A stretch of 64,000 nucleotides of DNA from positions 6,306,001-6,370,000 of the forward strand of contig JAFFSR010000249.1 in assembly GCA_017163975.1 (NCBI GenBank), read 5' to 3'. This document shows positions 1 through 13,738 of this stretch, in pieces. The notes beneath the pieces are model-generated. The model was not told the origin of the DNA. It saw nothing but the letters and a program-made list of their open reading frames with translations, and did no database searches. The position numbers and the translations under genes were made by a program. The stretch is from Anastatus disparis. Taxonomy: Eukaryota > Arthropoda > Insecta > Hymenoptera > Eupelmidae. The stretch's first letter is position 1; each line of letters opens with the position of its first letter.

Positions 1-1107
1 AATATCGAGTCCAAAAATTATAAGGCCCAGAAAAATATAAGGCCCAAGAAAGTATGGGGCTCAATAAAATATAAGGCCAAAAAAATATAGAGACCGAAAA
101 AATATTGGGCCCAAAAAATCATCGAGTCCAAAAATTATAAGGCCCAAAAAAATTGAAAGCCCAAGAAAGTATTAGGCTTAATAAAATATAAGGTCCAAAA
201 AAATAAGGGTTAAAAAAACATAGACCGAAAAAATATTTGGCCCAAAAAAATATCAAGTCCAAAAAATTATAAGGCCTAAGAAAGTATGAGACTCAATGAA
301 ATATAAGGCCAAAAAAACATAGAAACCGAAAAAATATTGGGCCCAAGAAAATTATTGAGTCCAAAAATTATAAGGCCCAAAAAAATATAAGGCCCAAGAA
401 AGTATTAGGCTCAATAAAATATAAGGCCCAAAAAATATAGAGACCGAAAAAATATTGGGCCCAAGAAAATATCGAGTCTTAAAAATTATAAGGCTTAAGA
501 AGATATGAGGCCCAAAAAAGTATAAGGCTCAGTAAAATATAAGGCCCAAAAAATATAGAGACCGAAAAAATCTAGGGCCTAAGAGAAATTAGATCCGGAG
601 AAAATATAAGGCCCTAAAAAGTATTAGGCTCAATAAAATATAAGGCCAAAAAAATATAAAGACCGAATAAATATTGGGCCCGTAAAAATATCGACTCCAA
701 AAAATTATAAGGCCTAAGAAAATATAAGGCTCAATAAAATGTTAGGCCCAAAAAAATATAAGGCCCAAAAAAAGGCCCAAAAAGTATAGAGACCAAAAAT
801 ATATTGGGCTTGAAAAAATATAAAGTCCAAAAAATTATAAGGCCCAAAAAAAAATAAGGCCCAAGAAAGTATTAGGCTCAATAAAATATGAGGCCCGAAA
901 AATATAGAGACCGAAAAAAAATTGGGCCCAAAAAAATATTGAGTCCAAAAAATTTAAAGGCCCAAAAAATATCAAGTTCAAAAATTATAAGGCCTAAAAA
1001 AATATAAGGCCCAAGAAAGTATAGGACTCAAAAAAATATAAGGTCTAAAAGAGAAGGGTTAAAAAAATATAGAGACCGAAAAAATATTGGGTCCAAAAAA
1101 ATATTAA

Positions 1108-1485
1108 GAAGGGGCCGAGCTATCTGTCTTTGTCTAATAGCGTTTTTCATCATTTATGTAAACACTATCCGGTATAACAAGAAAAAAATAGCAGCCTCCG
1201 CTAGATATTAGTATAATTAGTAAATTTTGTAACAACCAAATTTTTTACCGCATAGTTTTTGACTAATTAGAGACCTACTAGCAATCTAGAATATAACCTA
1301 TCTTTTTTTGGTAGATCTCTAATTATTCAAAAACTACGCAGTGAAAAAATTTGGTTGTTATTACAAAATTTACTTACTATACTAATATCTAGCTAGGACT
1401 GCTATTTTTTTCTTGTCATACCGGATAGTGTTCACATAAATGATGAAAAACGTTATTAGACAAAGACAGATAGTTCGGCCCCTTC
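1108..1485. mobile_element. Palindromic MITE with TTAA flanks, copy 1
   Basis: A 378 bp non-satellite insert. Its two halves are inverted copies: GAAGGGGCCGAGCTATCTGTC at the left and GACAGATAGTTCGGCCCCTTC at the right, with the match continuing inward through the ACTATCCGG and TTTTGTAACAACCAAATTTT segments. TTAA lies directly outside both ends (1104-1107 and 1486-1489). TTAA duplication is typical of piggyBac-type insertion, but the termini are not the canonical piggyBac ends, so the family is open. It has no coding capacity. Confidence 0.82.
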
Positions 1486-4303
1486 TTAAGTCCAAAAACT
1501 ATAAGGCTCAAGAAAATATAAGGCCCAGGAAAGTATAAGACTCAATAAAATATAAGGTTCAAATAAAAAATAAGGGTTAAAAAAATATAGAGACCAAAAA
1601 AATATTAGGCCCAAGAAAATATCGAGTCCAAATAATTATAAGGCCCAAAAAAATATAAGACCCAAGAAAGTATAAGGCTCAATAAAATTTAAGGTCCAAA
1701 AAAACAGAGACCGAAAAAATATTGGGCCCAAAAAAAAGGCTCAAAAATATAGAGACCGAGAAAATATTGGGCCCAGAAAAATATTGAGTCCAAAAATTAT
1801 AGGGCCAAAAAAAATATAAGGCCCAAGAAAGTATTAGGCTCAATAAAATATAAGGACCAAAAAATATAGAGACCGAAAAAATCTTGAGCCCAATAAAAAT
1901 TAGATCCGGAGAAAATATAAGGCCCTAAAAAGTATTAGGCTCAATAAAATATAGAGACTGGAAAATTATTGGGCCAAAAAAATATCGAGTCCAAAAATTA
2001 TAAGGCCCAGAAAAATATAAGGCCCAAGAAAGTATGGGACTCAATAAAATATAAGGCCAAAAAAATATAGAGACCGAAAAAATATTGGGCCCAAAAAATT
2101 ATCGAGTCCAAAAATTATAAGGCCCAAAAAAATTGAAAGCCCAAGAAAGTATTAGGCTTAATAAAATATAAGGTCCAAAAAAATAAGGGTTAAAAAAACA
2201 TAGACCGGAAAAATATTTGGCCCAAAAAAATATCAAGTCCAAAAAATTATAAGGCCTAAGAAAGTATGAGACTCAATAAAATATAAGGTTCAAATAAAAA
2301 ATAAGGGTTAAAAAAATATAGAGACCGAAAAAATATTAGGCTAAAAAAAATATTGTGTCCAAAAAGCTATAAGGCCCAAAAAAATATTAGGCCCAAGAAA
2401 GTATAAGGCTCAATAAAATATAAGGCCCGAAAGAATAAGGGTTTAAAAAATATAGAGACCGAAAGAATATGAGGCCCAAAAAAATATCAAGTTCAAAAAA
2501 TTATAAGGCCCAAGAAAGTATAGGGCTCAATAAAATATAAGGCCCAAAAATATACAGACCGAAAAAATTTCGGGCCCAATAAAAATTTGATCAGAAGAAA
2601 ATATAAAGCCTAAATATTTAAGGCCCAAGAAAGTATTAGGCTCAATAAAATATAAGGCCAAAAAAATTAAAAAACCGAAAAAATATTGGGCCCTAAAAAT
2701 TATAGAGTCTAAAAATTATAAGGCCCAAAAAAATATAAGGCCCAAGGAAGTATCAGGCTTAATAAAATATAAGGCCCAGAAAATATAGAGAACAAAAAAA
2801 TCTTGAGCCCAATAAAAATTAGATCCGAATAAAATATAAGGCGCAAAAAATATAAAGACCGAAAAATTATTGGGCCCAAAAAAATATCGAGTCCAAAAAT
2901 TATAAGGCCCCAAAAAAAATAAGGCCCAAAAAAGTATAAGGCTCAATAAAATATAAGGACCAAAAAATATAGAGACCGAAAAAAACTTGAGCCCAATAAA
3001 AATTAGATCCGAAGAAAATATAAGGCCCAAAAAATATAGAGACCGGAAAATTATTAGACCAAAAAAATATAAGGCCCAAGAAACTATAGGACTCAATAAA
3101 ATATAAGGCCAAAGAAATATAGAGACCGAAAAAATATTAGGCCCAAAAAATTATCGAGTCCAAAAATTATAAGGCCCAAAAAAATTGAAAGCCCAAGAAA
3201 GTATTAGGCTTAATAAAATATAAGGTCCAAAAAGATAAGGGTTAAAAAAACATAGATCGAAAAAATATTTGGCCCAAAAAAATATCAAGTCCAAAAAATT
3301 ATAAGGCCTAAGAAAGTATGAGACTCAATAAAATATAAGGCCAAAAAAACATAAAAACCGAAAAAATATTGGGCCCAAAAAATTATCGAGTCCAAAAATT
3401 ATGAGGCCCAAAAAAATATAAGGCCCAAGGAAGTATTAGGCTCAATAAAATATAAGGCCCAAAGAATATAGAGACCGGAAAAATATTGGGCCCAAGGAAA
3501 TATCGAGTCCAAATAATTATAAGGCCCAAAAAAATATAAGACCCAAGAAAGTATAAGGCTCAATAAAATATAAGGTCCAAAAAAACAGAGACCGAAAAAA
3601 TATTGGGCCCAAAAAAATGAGGGTTAAAAAAATACAGAGACCGAAAACATATTGGGCCCAAAAAAATATTGAGTCTTAAAAATTATAAGGCTTAAAAAGA
3701 TATAAGGCCCAAGAAAGTATAAGGCTCAATAAAATATAAGGCCCAAAAAAAACAGAGACCGAAAAAATCTAGGGCCCAAGAGAAATTAGATCCGGAGAAA
3801 ATATAAGGCCCTAAAAAGTATTAGGCTCAATAAAATATAAGGCCAAAATATATAAAGACCGAATAAATATTGGGCCCAAAAAAATATCGACTCCAAAAAA
3901 TTATAAGGCCTAAGAAAATATAAGGCTCAATAAAATGTTAGGCCCAAAAAAATATAAGGCCCAAAAAAAGACCCAAAAAGTATAGAGACCAAAAATATAT
4001 TGGGCCCGAAAAAATATAAAGTCCAAAAAATTATAAGGCCCAAAAAAAAAAAAGGCCCAAGAAAGTATTAGGCTCAATAAAATATGAGGCCTAAAAAATA
4101 TAGAGACCGAAAAAAAATTGGGCCCAAAAAAATATTGAGTCCAAAAAATTTAAAGGCCCAAAAAATATCAAGTTCAAAAATTATAAGGCCTAAAAAAATA
4201 TAAGGCCCAAGAAAGTATAGGACTCAAAAAAATATAAGGTCTAAAAGAGAAGGGTTAAAAAAATATAGAGACCGAAAAAATATTGGGTCCAAAAAAATAT
4301 TAA

Positions 4304-4681
4304 GAAGGGGCCGAGCTATCTGTCTTTGTCTAATAGCGTTTTTCATCATTTATGTAAACACTATCCGGTATAACAAGAAAAAAATAGCAGCCTCCGCTAG
4401 ATATTAGTATAATTAGTAAATTTTGTAACAACCAAATTTTTTACCGCATAGTTTTTGACTAATTAGAGACCTACTAGCAATCTAGAATATAACCTATCTT
4501 TTTTTGGTAGATCTCTAATTATTCAAAAACTACGCAGTGAAAAAATTTGGTTGTTATTACAAAATTTACTTACTATACTAATATCTAGCTAGGACTGCTA
4601 TTTTTTTCTTGTCATACCGGATAGTGTTCACATAAATGATGAAAAACGTTATTAGACAAAGACAGATAGTTCGGCCCCTTC
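4304..4681. mobile_element. Palindromic MITE with TTAA flanks, copy 2
   Basis: This is essentially the same 378 bp element as at 1108-1485, in the same orientation and embedded in the same satellite context, with TTAA at 4300-4303 and 4682-4685. It was therefore copied by satellite amplification rather than by a second transposition. Confidence 0.82.
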
Positions 4682-7329
4682 TTAAGTCCAAAAACTATAA
4701 GGCTCAAGAAAATATAAGGCCCAGGAAAGTATAAGACTCAATAAAATATAAGGTTCAAATAAAAAATAAGGGTTAAAAAAATATAGAGACCAAAAAAATA
4801 TTAGGCCCAAAAAATTATCGAGTCCAAAAATTATGAGGCCCAAAAAAATATAAGGCCCAAGGAAGTATTAGGCTCAATAAAATATAAGGCCCAAAGAATA
4901 TAGAGACCGGAAAAATATTGGGCCCAAAAAAATAAGGGTTAAAAAAATAAGGCCCAAGAAAGTATTAGGCTCAATAAAATATAAGGCCCAAAAAAAAGGC
5001 TCAAAAATATAGAGACCGAGAAAATATTGGGCCCAGAAAAATATTGAGTCCAAAAATTATAGGGCCCAAAAAAATATAAGGCCCAAGAAAGTATTAGGCT
5101 CAATAAAATATAAGGACCAAAAAATATAGAGACCGAAAAAATCTTGAGCCCAATAAAAATTAGATCCGGAGAAGATATAAGGCCCTAAAAAGTATTAGGC
5201 TCAATAAAATATAGAGACCGGAAAATTATTGGGCCAAAAAAATATCGAGTCTAAAAATTATAAGGCCCAGAAAAATATAAGGCCCAAGAAAGTATGGGAC
5301 TCAATAAAATATAAGGCCCAAAAAATATAGAGTCCAAAAAATTAAAAGGCCCAAAAAATATCGAGTCCAAAAATTATAAGGCCTAAAAAAATATAAGGCC
5401 CAAGAAAGTATAAGACTCAATAAAATATAATGTCCAAAATAATAAGGGTTAAAAAAATATAGAGACCGAAAAAATATTGGGCCCAAATGAATATCGAGTC
5501 CAAAAATTATAAGGCCCAAATAAATATGAGGCCCAAGAAAGTATAGGACTCAATAAAATATAAGGTTTAAAAAAATGAGGGTTAAAAGAATATAGAGACC
5601 GAAAAAATTTTGGGCCCATGAAATATTAAGTCCAAAAAATTATAAGGCTTAAGAAAATATAAGGCCCAAGAAAGTATAAGGCTTAATGAAATATAAGGGC
5701 CAAAAAATATAGAGACCGAAAAAATTTTGGGCCCGGAAAAATATTGAGTCAAAAAAATATTAGGCCCAAAAAAATATTGAGTCAAAAAAATTACAAGGCT
5801 CAAGAAAATTATAATGCCCAAGACAATTAAGGCCGGAGAAAATATAAGGCCCAAAAAATATAGAGACCGGAAAAATATTGAGTCCAAAAAACTATAAGGC
5901 CCAAAAAAATATAAAACCTAAGGAAGTATTAGGCTCAATAAGATATAAGGCCCAATAAAAATTAAAGCCCGAGAAAATATGAGAACCAAAAAATCTTGGG
6001 CCCGATAACAAATAGATCCGAAGAAAATATAAGGCCCGAAAAATATAGAGACCGAAATAATATTGGGCCCAAAAAAATATTGAGTCCAAAAAATTATAAG
6101 GCTCAAGAAAATATAAGGCCAAAGAAAGTATAAGGCTCAATAAAATATAAGGGCCAAAAAATATAGAGACCGAAAAAATTTTGGGCCCGAAAAAATATTG
6201 AGTCAAAAAAATATTAGGCCCAAAAAAATATTGAGTCAAAAAAATTACAAGGCTCAAGAAAATTATAATGCACAAGACAATTAAGGCCAAAAAAAATATT
6301 GAGTCCAAAAAATTACAAGGCCCAAAAAAAATAAGGCCCAAGAAAGTATTAGGCTCAATAAAATATAAGGCCCAAAAAAAAGGCTCAAAAATATAGAGAC
6401 CGAGAAAATATTGGGCCCAGAAAAATATTGAGTCCAAAAAAATATTAGGCCAAAAAAAATATTGAGTCCAAAAAATTACAAGGCCCAAGAAAATTATAAT
6501 GCCCAAGACAATTAAGGCCGAAGAAAATATAAGGCCCAAAAAATATGGAGACCGAAAAAATATTGAGTCCAAAAAACTATAAGGCCCAAAAAAATATAAA
6601 ACCCAAGGAAGTATCAGGCTCAATAAAATATAAGGCCCAATAAAAATTGAAGCCCTAGAAAATATAAGGCACAAAAAATCTTGGGCCCAATAAAAAATAG
6701 ATCCGAAGAAAATATAAGGCCCAAAAAATATAGAGACCGAAATAATATTGGGCCCAAATAAATATCGAGTCCAAAAAATTAAAAGCCCCAAAAAATATTA
6801 AGACCAAAAATTATAAGGCCTAAAAAATATAAGTCCCAAGAAAGTATAAGACTCAATAAAATATAATGTCCAAAATAATAAGGGTTAAAACAATATAGAG
6901 ACCAAAAAAATATTGGGCGCAAATAAATCTCAAGTCTAAAAATTATATGGCCCAAATGAATATAAGGCCCAAGAAAGTATAGGACTCAATAAAATATATA
7001 GTCTAAAAAAATAAGGGTTAAAAAAATATAGAGACCGAAAAAATATTGAGCCCAAAAAACTATTAAGTCCAAAAAATTATAAGGCTCAAGAAAATATAAG
7101 GCCCAAGAAAGTATTAGGCTCAATAAAATATAAGGGCCAAAAAATATAGAGATCGGAAAAATTTTGGGCCCGAAAAAATATTAAGTCAAAAAAATATTAG
7201 GCCCAAAAAAATATTGAGTCAAAAAAATTACAAGGCTCAAAAAAATTATAATGCCCAAGACAATTAAGGCCGGAGAAAATATAAGGCCCAAAAAATATAG
7301 AAACCGGAAAAATATTGAGTCCAAAAAAC

Positions 7330-10300
7330 TATAAGGCCCAAAAAAATATAAAACCTAAGGAAGTATTAGGCTCAATAAGATATAAGGCCCAATAAAAATT
7401 AAAGCCCGAGAAAATATGAGAACCAAAAAATCTTGGGCCCAATAAAAAATAGATCCGAAGAAAATATAAGGCCCAAAAAATATAGAGACCGAAATAATAT
7501 TGGGCCCAAAAAAATATTGAGTCCAAAAAATTATAAGGCCCAAGAAAATATAAGGCCCAAGAAAGTATAAGGCTCAATAAAATATAAGGTCCAAAAAAAT
7601 ATAGAGACCCAAAGAATATTGGGCCCAAAAAAATAAGTGTTAAAAAAATATAGAGGCCGGAAAAATATTGGGCCCAAAAAAATATTAAGTCTAAAAAATT
7701 ATAAGGCTTAAGAAAACATAAGGCCCAAGAAAGTATAAGGCTCAATAAAATATAAGGCCCAAAAACTATAGAGACCGAAAAAATCTAGGGCCCAAGAAAA
7801 ATTAGATCCGCAGAAAATATAAGGCCCAAAAAATATAAGGTCCAAAAAAATTAGGGTTTAAAAAATATAGACTAAAAAAATATTGGGCCTAAAGAAATAT
7901 CGAGTCCGAATAATTATAAGGCCCAAGAAAGTATAAGGCTCAATAAAATATAAGGTCCAAAAAAATGAGGGTCAAAATAATATAGAGACCGATAAAATAT
8001 TGGGCCTAAAAAAATATTGATTCAAAAAAATTATAAGGCCCAAGAAAATATAAGGCTCAATAAACTGTAAGGCCAAAAAAATATAAGGCCTAAAAAAAAT
8101 AAGGCCCAAAAAATATAGAGACCGAAAAAATATTGGGCCCAAAAAAATAGTGAGTCCAAAAAATTATAAGGCACAAAAAAATATAAGGCCCAAAAAATAT
8201 AGAGACCGAAAAAATATAAAGCCTAAAAAAAGACTGAGTCAAAAAAATTATAAGGCCCAAGAAAGTATTAGGCTCAATAAAATATGAGGCCCAAAAAATA
8301 TAGGGACCGAAAAAAAGGCTCAAAAATATAGAGACCGAGAAAATATTGGGCCCAGAAAAATATTGAGTCCAAAAAAATATTAGGCCAAAAAAAATATTGA
8401 GTCCAAAAAATTACAAGGCCCAAGAAAATTATAATGCCCAAGACAATTAAGGCCGAAGAAAATATAAGGCCCAAAAAATATGGAGACCGAAAAAATATTG
8501 AGTCCAAAAAACTATAAGGCCCAAAAAAATATAAAACCCAAGGAAGTATCAGGCTCAATAAAATATAAGGCCCAATAAAAATTAAAGCCCTAGAAAATAT
8601 CAGGCACAAAAAATCTTGGGCCCAATAAAAAATAGATCCGAAGAAAATATAAGGCCCAAAAAATATAGAGACCGAAATAATATTTGGCCCAAATAAATAT
8701 CGAGTCCAAAAAATTAAAAGGCCCAAATAATATCAAGACCAAAAATTATAAGGCCTAAAAAAATATAAGGCCCAAGAAAGTATAAGACTCAATAAAATAT
8801 AATGTCCAAAATAATAAGGGTTAAAACAATATAGAGACCGAAAAAATATTGGGCCCAAATAAATCTCAAGTCTAAAAATTATATGGCCCAAATAAATATA
8901 AGGCCCAAGAAAGTATAGGACTCAATAAAATATAAAGTCTAAAAAAAAAAGGGTTAAAAAAATATAGAGACCGAAAAAATATTGGGCCCAAAAAACTATT
9001 AAGTCCAAAAAATTATAAGGCTCAAGAAAATATAAGGCCCAAGAAAGTATTAGGCTCAATAAAATATAAGGGCCAAAAAATATAGAGACCGGAAAAATTT
9101 TGGGCCCGAAAAAATATTAAGTCAAAAAAATATTAGGCCCAAAAAAATATTGAGTCAAAAAAATTACAAGGCTCAAGAAAATTATAATGCCCAAGACAAT
9201 TAAGGCCGGAGAAAATATAAGGCCCAAAAAATATAGAGACCGGAAAAATATTGAGTCCAAAAAACTATAAGGCCCAAAAAAATATAAAACCTAAGGAAGT
9301 ATTAGGCTCAATAAGATATAAGGCCCAATAAAAATTAAAGCCCGAGAAAATATGAGAACCAAAAAATCTTGGGCCCAATAAAAAATAGATCCGAAGAAAA
9401 TATAAGGCCCGAAAAATATAGAGACCGAAATAATATTGGGCCCAAAAAAATATTGAGTCCAAAAAATTATAAGGCTCAAGAAAATATAAGGCCAAAGAAA
9501 GTATGAGGCTCAATAAAATATAAGGGCCAAAAAATATAGAGACCGAAAAAATTTTGGGCCCGAAAAAATATTGAGTCAAAAAAATATTAGGCCTAAAAAA
9601 ATATTGAGTCAAAAAAATTATAAGGCTTAAGAAAACATAAGGCCCAAGAAAGTATAAGGCTCAATAAAATATAAGGCCCAAAAACTATAGAGACCGAAAA
9701 AATCTAGGGCCCAAGAAAAATTAGATCCGCAGAAAATATAAGGCCCAAAAAATATAAGGTCCAAAAAAATTAGGGTTTAAAAAATATAGACTAAAAAAAT
9801 ATTGGGCCTAAAGAAATATCGAGTCCGAATAATTATAAGGCCCAAGAAAGTATAAGGCTCAATAAAATATAAGGTCCAAAAAAATGAGGGTCAAAATAAT
9901 ATAGAGACCGATAAAATATTGGGCCTAAAAAAATATTGATTCAAAAAAATTATAAGGCCCAAGAAAATATAAGGCTCAATAAACTGTAAGGCCAAAAAAA
10001 TATAAAGCCTAAAAAAAATAAGGCCCAAAAAATATAGAGACCGAAAAAATATTGGGCCCAAAAAAATAGTGAGTCCAAAAAATTATAAGGCACAAAAAAA
10101 TATAAGGCCCAAAAAATATAGAGACCGAAAAAATATAAAGCCTAAAAAAAGACTGAGTCAAAAAAATTATAAGGCCCAAGAAAGTATTAGGCTCAATAAA
10201 ATATGAGGCCCAAAAAATATAGGGACCGAAAAAAAGGCTCAAAAATATAGAGACCGAGAAAATATTGGGCCCAGAAAAATATTGAGTCCAAAAAAATATT

Positions 10301-11900
10301 AGGCCAAAAAAAATATTGAGTCCAAAAAATTACAAGGCCCAAGAAAATTATAATGCCCAAGACAATTAAGGCCGAAGAAAATATAAGGCCCAAAAAATAT
10401 GGAGACCGAAAAAATATTGAGTCCAAAAAACTATAAGGCCCAAAAAAATATAAAACCCAAGGAAGTATCAGGCTCAATAAAATATAAGGCCCAATAAAAA
10501 TTAACGCCCTAGAAAATATAAGGCACAAAAAATCTTGGGCCCAATAAAAAATAGATCCGAAGAAAATATAAGGCCCAAAAAATATAGAGACCGAAATAAT
10601 ATTTGGCCCAAATAAATATCGAGTCCAAAAAATTAAAAGGCCCAAAAAATATCAAGACCAAAAATTATAAGGCCTAAAAAAATATAAGGCCCAAGAAAGT
10701 ATAAGACTCAATAAAATATAATGTCCAAAATAATAAGGGTTAAAACAATATAGAGACCGAAAAAATATTGGGCCCAAATAAATCTCAAGTCTAAAAATTA
10801 TATGGCCCAAATAAATATAAGGCCCAAGAAAGTATAGGACTCAATAAAATATAAAGTCTAAAAAAATAAGGGTTAAAAAAATATAGAGACCGAAAAAATA
10901 TTGGGCCTAAAAAACTATTAAGTCCAAAAAATTATAAGGCTCAAGAAAATATAAGGCCCAAGAAAGTATTAGGCTCAATAAAATATAAGGGCCAAAAAAT
11001 ATAGAGACCGGAAAAATTTTGGGCCCGAAAAAATATTAAGTCAAAAAAATAATAGGCCCAAAAAAATATTGAGTCAAAAAAATTACAAGGCTCAAGAAAA
11101 TTATAATGCCCAAGACAATTAAGGCCGGAGAAAATATAAGGCCCAAAAAATATAGAGACCGGAAAAATATTGAGTCCAAAAAACTATAAGGCCCAAAAAA
11201 ATATAAAACCTAAGGAAGTATTAGGCTCAATAAGATATAAGGCCCAATAAAAATTAAAGCCCGAGAAAATATGAGAACCAAAAAATCTTGGGCCCAATAA
11301 AAAGTAGATCCGAAGAAAATATAAGGCCCGAAAAATATAGAGACCGAAATAATATTGGGCCCAAAAAAATATTGAGTCCAAAAAATTATAAGGCCCAAAA
11401 AAATATAAGGCCCAAGAAAGTATAAGGCTCAATAAAATATAAGGTCCAAAAAAATATAGAGACCCAAAGAATTTTGGGCCCAAAAAAATAAGTGTTAAAA
11501 AAATATAGAGGCCGGAAAAATATTGGGCCCAAAAAAATATTAAGTCTAAAAAATTATAAGGCTTAAGAAAACATAAGGCCCAAGAAAGTATAAGGCTCAA
11601 TAAAATATAAGGCCCAAAAACTATAGAGACCGAAAAAATCTAGGGCCCAAGAAAAATTAGATCCGCAGAAAATATAAGGCCCAAAAAATATAAGGTCCAA
11701 AAAAATAAGGGTTTAAAAAATATAAGCTAAAAAAATATTGGGCCTAAAGAAATATCGAGTCCGAATAATTATAAGGCCCAAGAAAGTATAAGGCTCAATA
11801 AAATATAAGGTCCAAAAAAATAAGGCCCAAAAAATATAGAGACCGAAAAAATATTGGGCCCAAAAAAATAGTGAGTCCAAAAAATTATAAGGCACAAAAA
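7330..11900. repeat. 1.92 kb higher-order repeat within satellite 1
   Basis: Landmarks recur at a fixed spacing. AGATCCGCAG lies at 7804, 9723 and 11659 (steps 1919 and 1936). The block beginning GGCTCAATAAAATATGAGG near 8270 recurs near 10190. Within each block the order of unit variants is conserved almost base for base, which indicates recent amplification by unequal exchange. A shorter related block starts near 5900. Confidence 0.8.
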
Positions 11901-12590
11901 AATATAAGGCCCAAAAAATATAGAGACCGAAAAAATATAAAGCCTAAAAAAAGACTGAGTCAAAAAAATTATAAGGCCCAAGAAAGTATTAGGCTCAATA
12001 AAATATAAGGCCCAAAAAATATAGGGACCGAAAAAATATTGGGCCCAAAAAAATAGCGAGTCCAAAAAATTATAAGGCACAAAAAAAAATAAGGCCCAAG
12101 AAAGTTCAATGCTCAATAAAATATAGACCCAAAAAATATAGAGACCGAAAAAATATAGGGCCCAAAAAAATACTAAGTCCAAAAAATTATAAGGCCCAAG
12201 AAAGTATTAGGCTCAATAAAATATATGGCCCAAAAAATATAGAGACCGAAAAAATATTGGTCCCCATTTAATATTGAGTCCAAAAAATTATAAGGCCCAA
12301 AAAAATATAAGGCCCAAGAAAGTATAAGGCTCAATAAAACATAAGGCCCAAAAAATATAGAGACCGAAAAAATATTGGGCCCAAAAAAATATTAAGTCCA
12401 AAAAAATATAAGGCCCAAAAAAATATTGAGTCCCAAAAATTACAAGGCCCACGAAAATTATAATGCCCAAGACAATTAAGGCCCAAGAAAATATAAGGTC
12501 TAAGATAATAAAAGGCCCAAGACAATAAAAGGCCCAAGAAAATATAAGGCCCAAGAAAATATAAAGCCCAAGAAAGACACATTTAAAAAA

Positions 12591-13381
12591 TGCGGAGAAT
12601 CGGAGAAACGGAGAAACGGAGAAAAAAGTGGTTTAACTTCAATATAATATAAGATTATATTTGAAAACGGCATTTTAGAAATTGAGCTTATAAATTATCA
12701 ATAGCAAAATTTTTTTTTATAAAAAACATATATATAAAAAATAAAATTTGAATACATAAAAAAGTGCTCATTCTTTGATTTCGGTTTTTGTTGGAATTGG
12801 ATCCTTAATGTGCCTAGAATCATATCTAAAATGAAAATCTGAGGTGCAAAAACTTCACGGTCAAAATTACTCGAGGACCACCGTGCTTTAACTTTACAAG
12901 GCAGATTTTCGCTAAAATTATCTTTAGAAGATTCTTTTCCGTACAAATAATTATATTTTATTTTGATCGGACTTCAATAATTTTAAATTGGTGAATGTAG
13001 TAAAATTATGTTTGTAGTAAACATTATAATAGCCGATATCTTATTTATTCAGTTTTAATGCGTACGGGTTACATTTTTTATACTTATAATACCTACAATT
13101 CTTTAAAAAACTTAGAATACTCAAATATATGCATTTTTGAATGTATTATTTCAAAATATCATTAAAATCAGTCTATTTATTTATGTATTATTTATAAAAA
13201 ATATTTAGAAATGTGTAGTCTGGGCGTTAAACATTCAGAACAGTCAAAGATCTTTTATAGTTTTAAAATTATGATTTGAAAGATTTATTATATATAAGTA
13301 ACAAAATTAAAAATCATATACATATATTAGCGTTATATCATATTACTTGAATATTAGTGTAATATGAGCTTATTTATTTTT

Positions 13382-13451
<70 letters not shown>

Positions 13452-13738
13452 CAGAATATACGTATTTATAACAATAATTTAACTTAACTAATATTGCACT
13501 AATTTTCAAGCAGTATGACATAATTTAAATATATGCAAATAATTTTTAATTTAGCTTTTGAACCCAGAAGCCTATTTAATCATTTTTATTATACGTTTCA
13601 ATCTATTATAATAATTATTGTTATGATATTAATTTTTTTAAACATACACTATATCTTTATTAGTCAATATATCTTACTAATATTAATTATTTAAAATTAT
13701 GAAAAAGGTATAGCATTGATGTGTTCCAAAAATATTTT
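12591..13738. other. Gene-free AT-rich stretch with an (AT)n microsatellite
   Basis: A short purine-rich tandem (CGGAGAAA units) lies at 12594-12630, and an uninterrupted (AT)n run at about 13385-13450. On the minus strand, 12698-12946 is open for 82 codons with a mixed amino-acid composition, but it matches no family I recognise and has no supporting signals. I see nothing else. Confidence 0.6.

Larger units (their letters stand above)
61..5320. repeat. Higher-order duplication of about 3.0-3.2 kb within satellite 1
   Basis: The order of variant units at about 61-1620 recurs at about 3092-4815, and that at about 1737-2040 recurs near 4989-5300. The spacing is 3032 at the left (TCAATAAAATATAAGGCCAA landmark), 3196 at the embedded MITE and about 3250 further right, so indels have accumulated. 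A third partial copy of the first 280 bases lies at 1981-2280. The same MITE sits at the same place in both large copies, which shows that the block was duplicated after the insertion. Confidence 0.75.
1..12590. repeat. Satellite 1: 16-18 bp AAGGCCC-type satellite array
   Basis: The whole stretch is built of 16-18 bp units, each an A-rich half followed by a short GC-containing core. Core variants follow in a recurring order: GAGACC, TGGGCCC, CGAGTCC, AAGGCCC, AAGGCCC, TAGGCTC, AAGGCCC. About seven units make one higher-order cycle of roughly 120 bp. The strand as given carries A-runs; its complement is poor in stop codons, so open frames up to 299 codons appear on the minus strand, rich in Phe, Leu, Ile, Tyr and the pattern FFGPYIF. 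These frames start and stop at random within the cycle and are repeated in shifted versions, so I regard them as repeat translation rather than genes. The array is cut by the left window edge and degenerates near 12480-12590, where AAGGCCCAAG units become irregular. Confidence 0.93.

Noticed and set aside
5892..6791. Open frame of 299 codons on the minus strand, rich in Phe/Leu/Ile/Tyr
   Set aside because: It lies wholly in the 16-18 bp satellite and is a read-through of stop-poor repeat units; similar frames recur in other registers across the array.
12698..12946. 82-codon minus frame with mixed composition
   Set aside because: Composition looks protein-like, but the downstream half is low-complexity Tyr/Phe/Lys and no family is recognised; noted under the stretch entry only.
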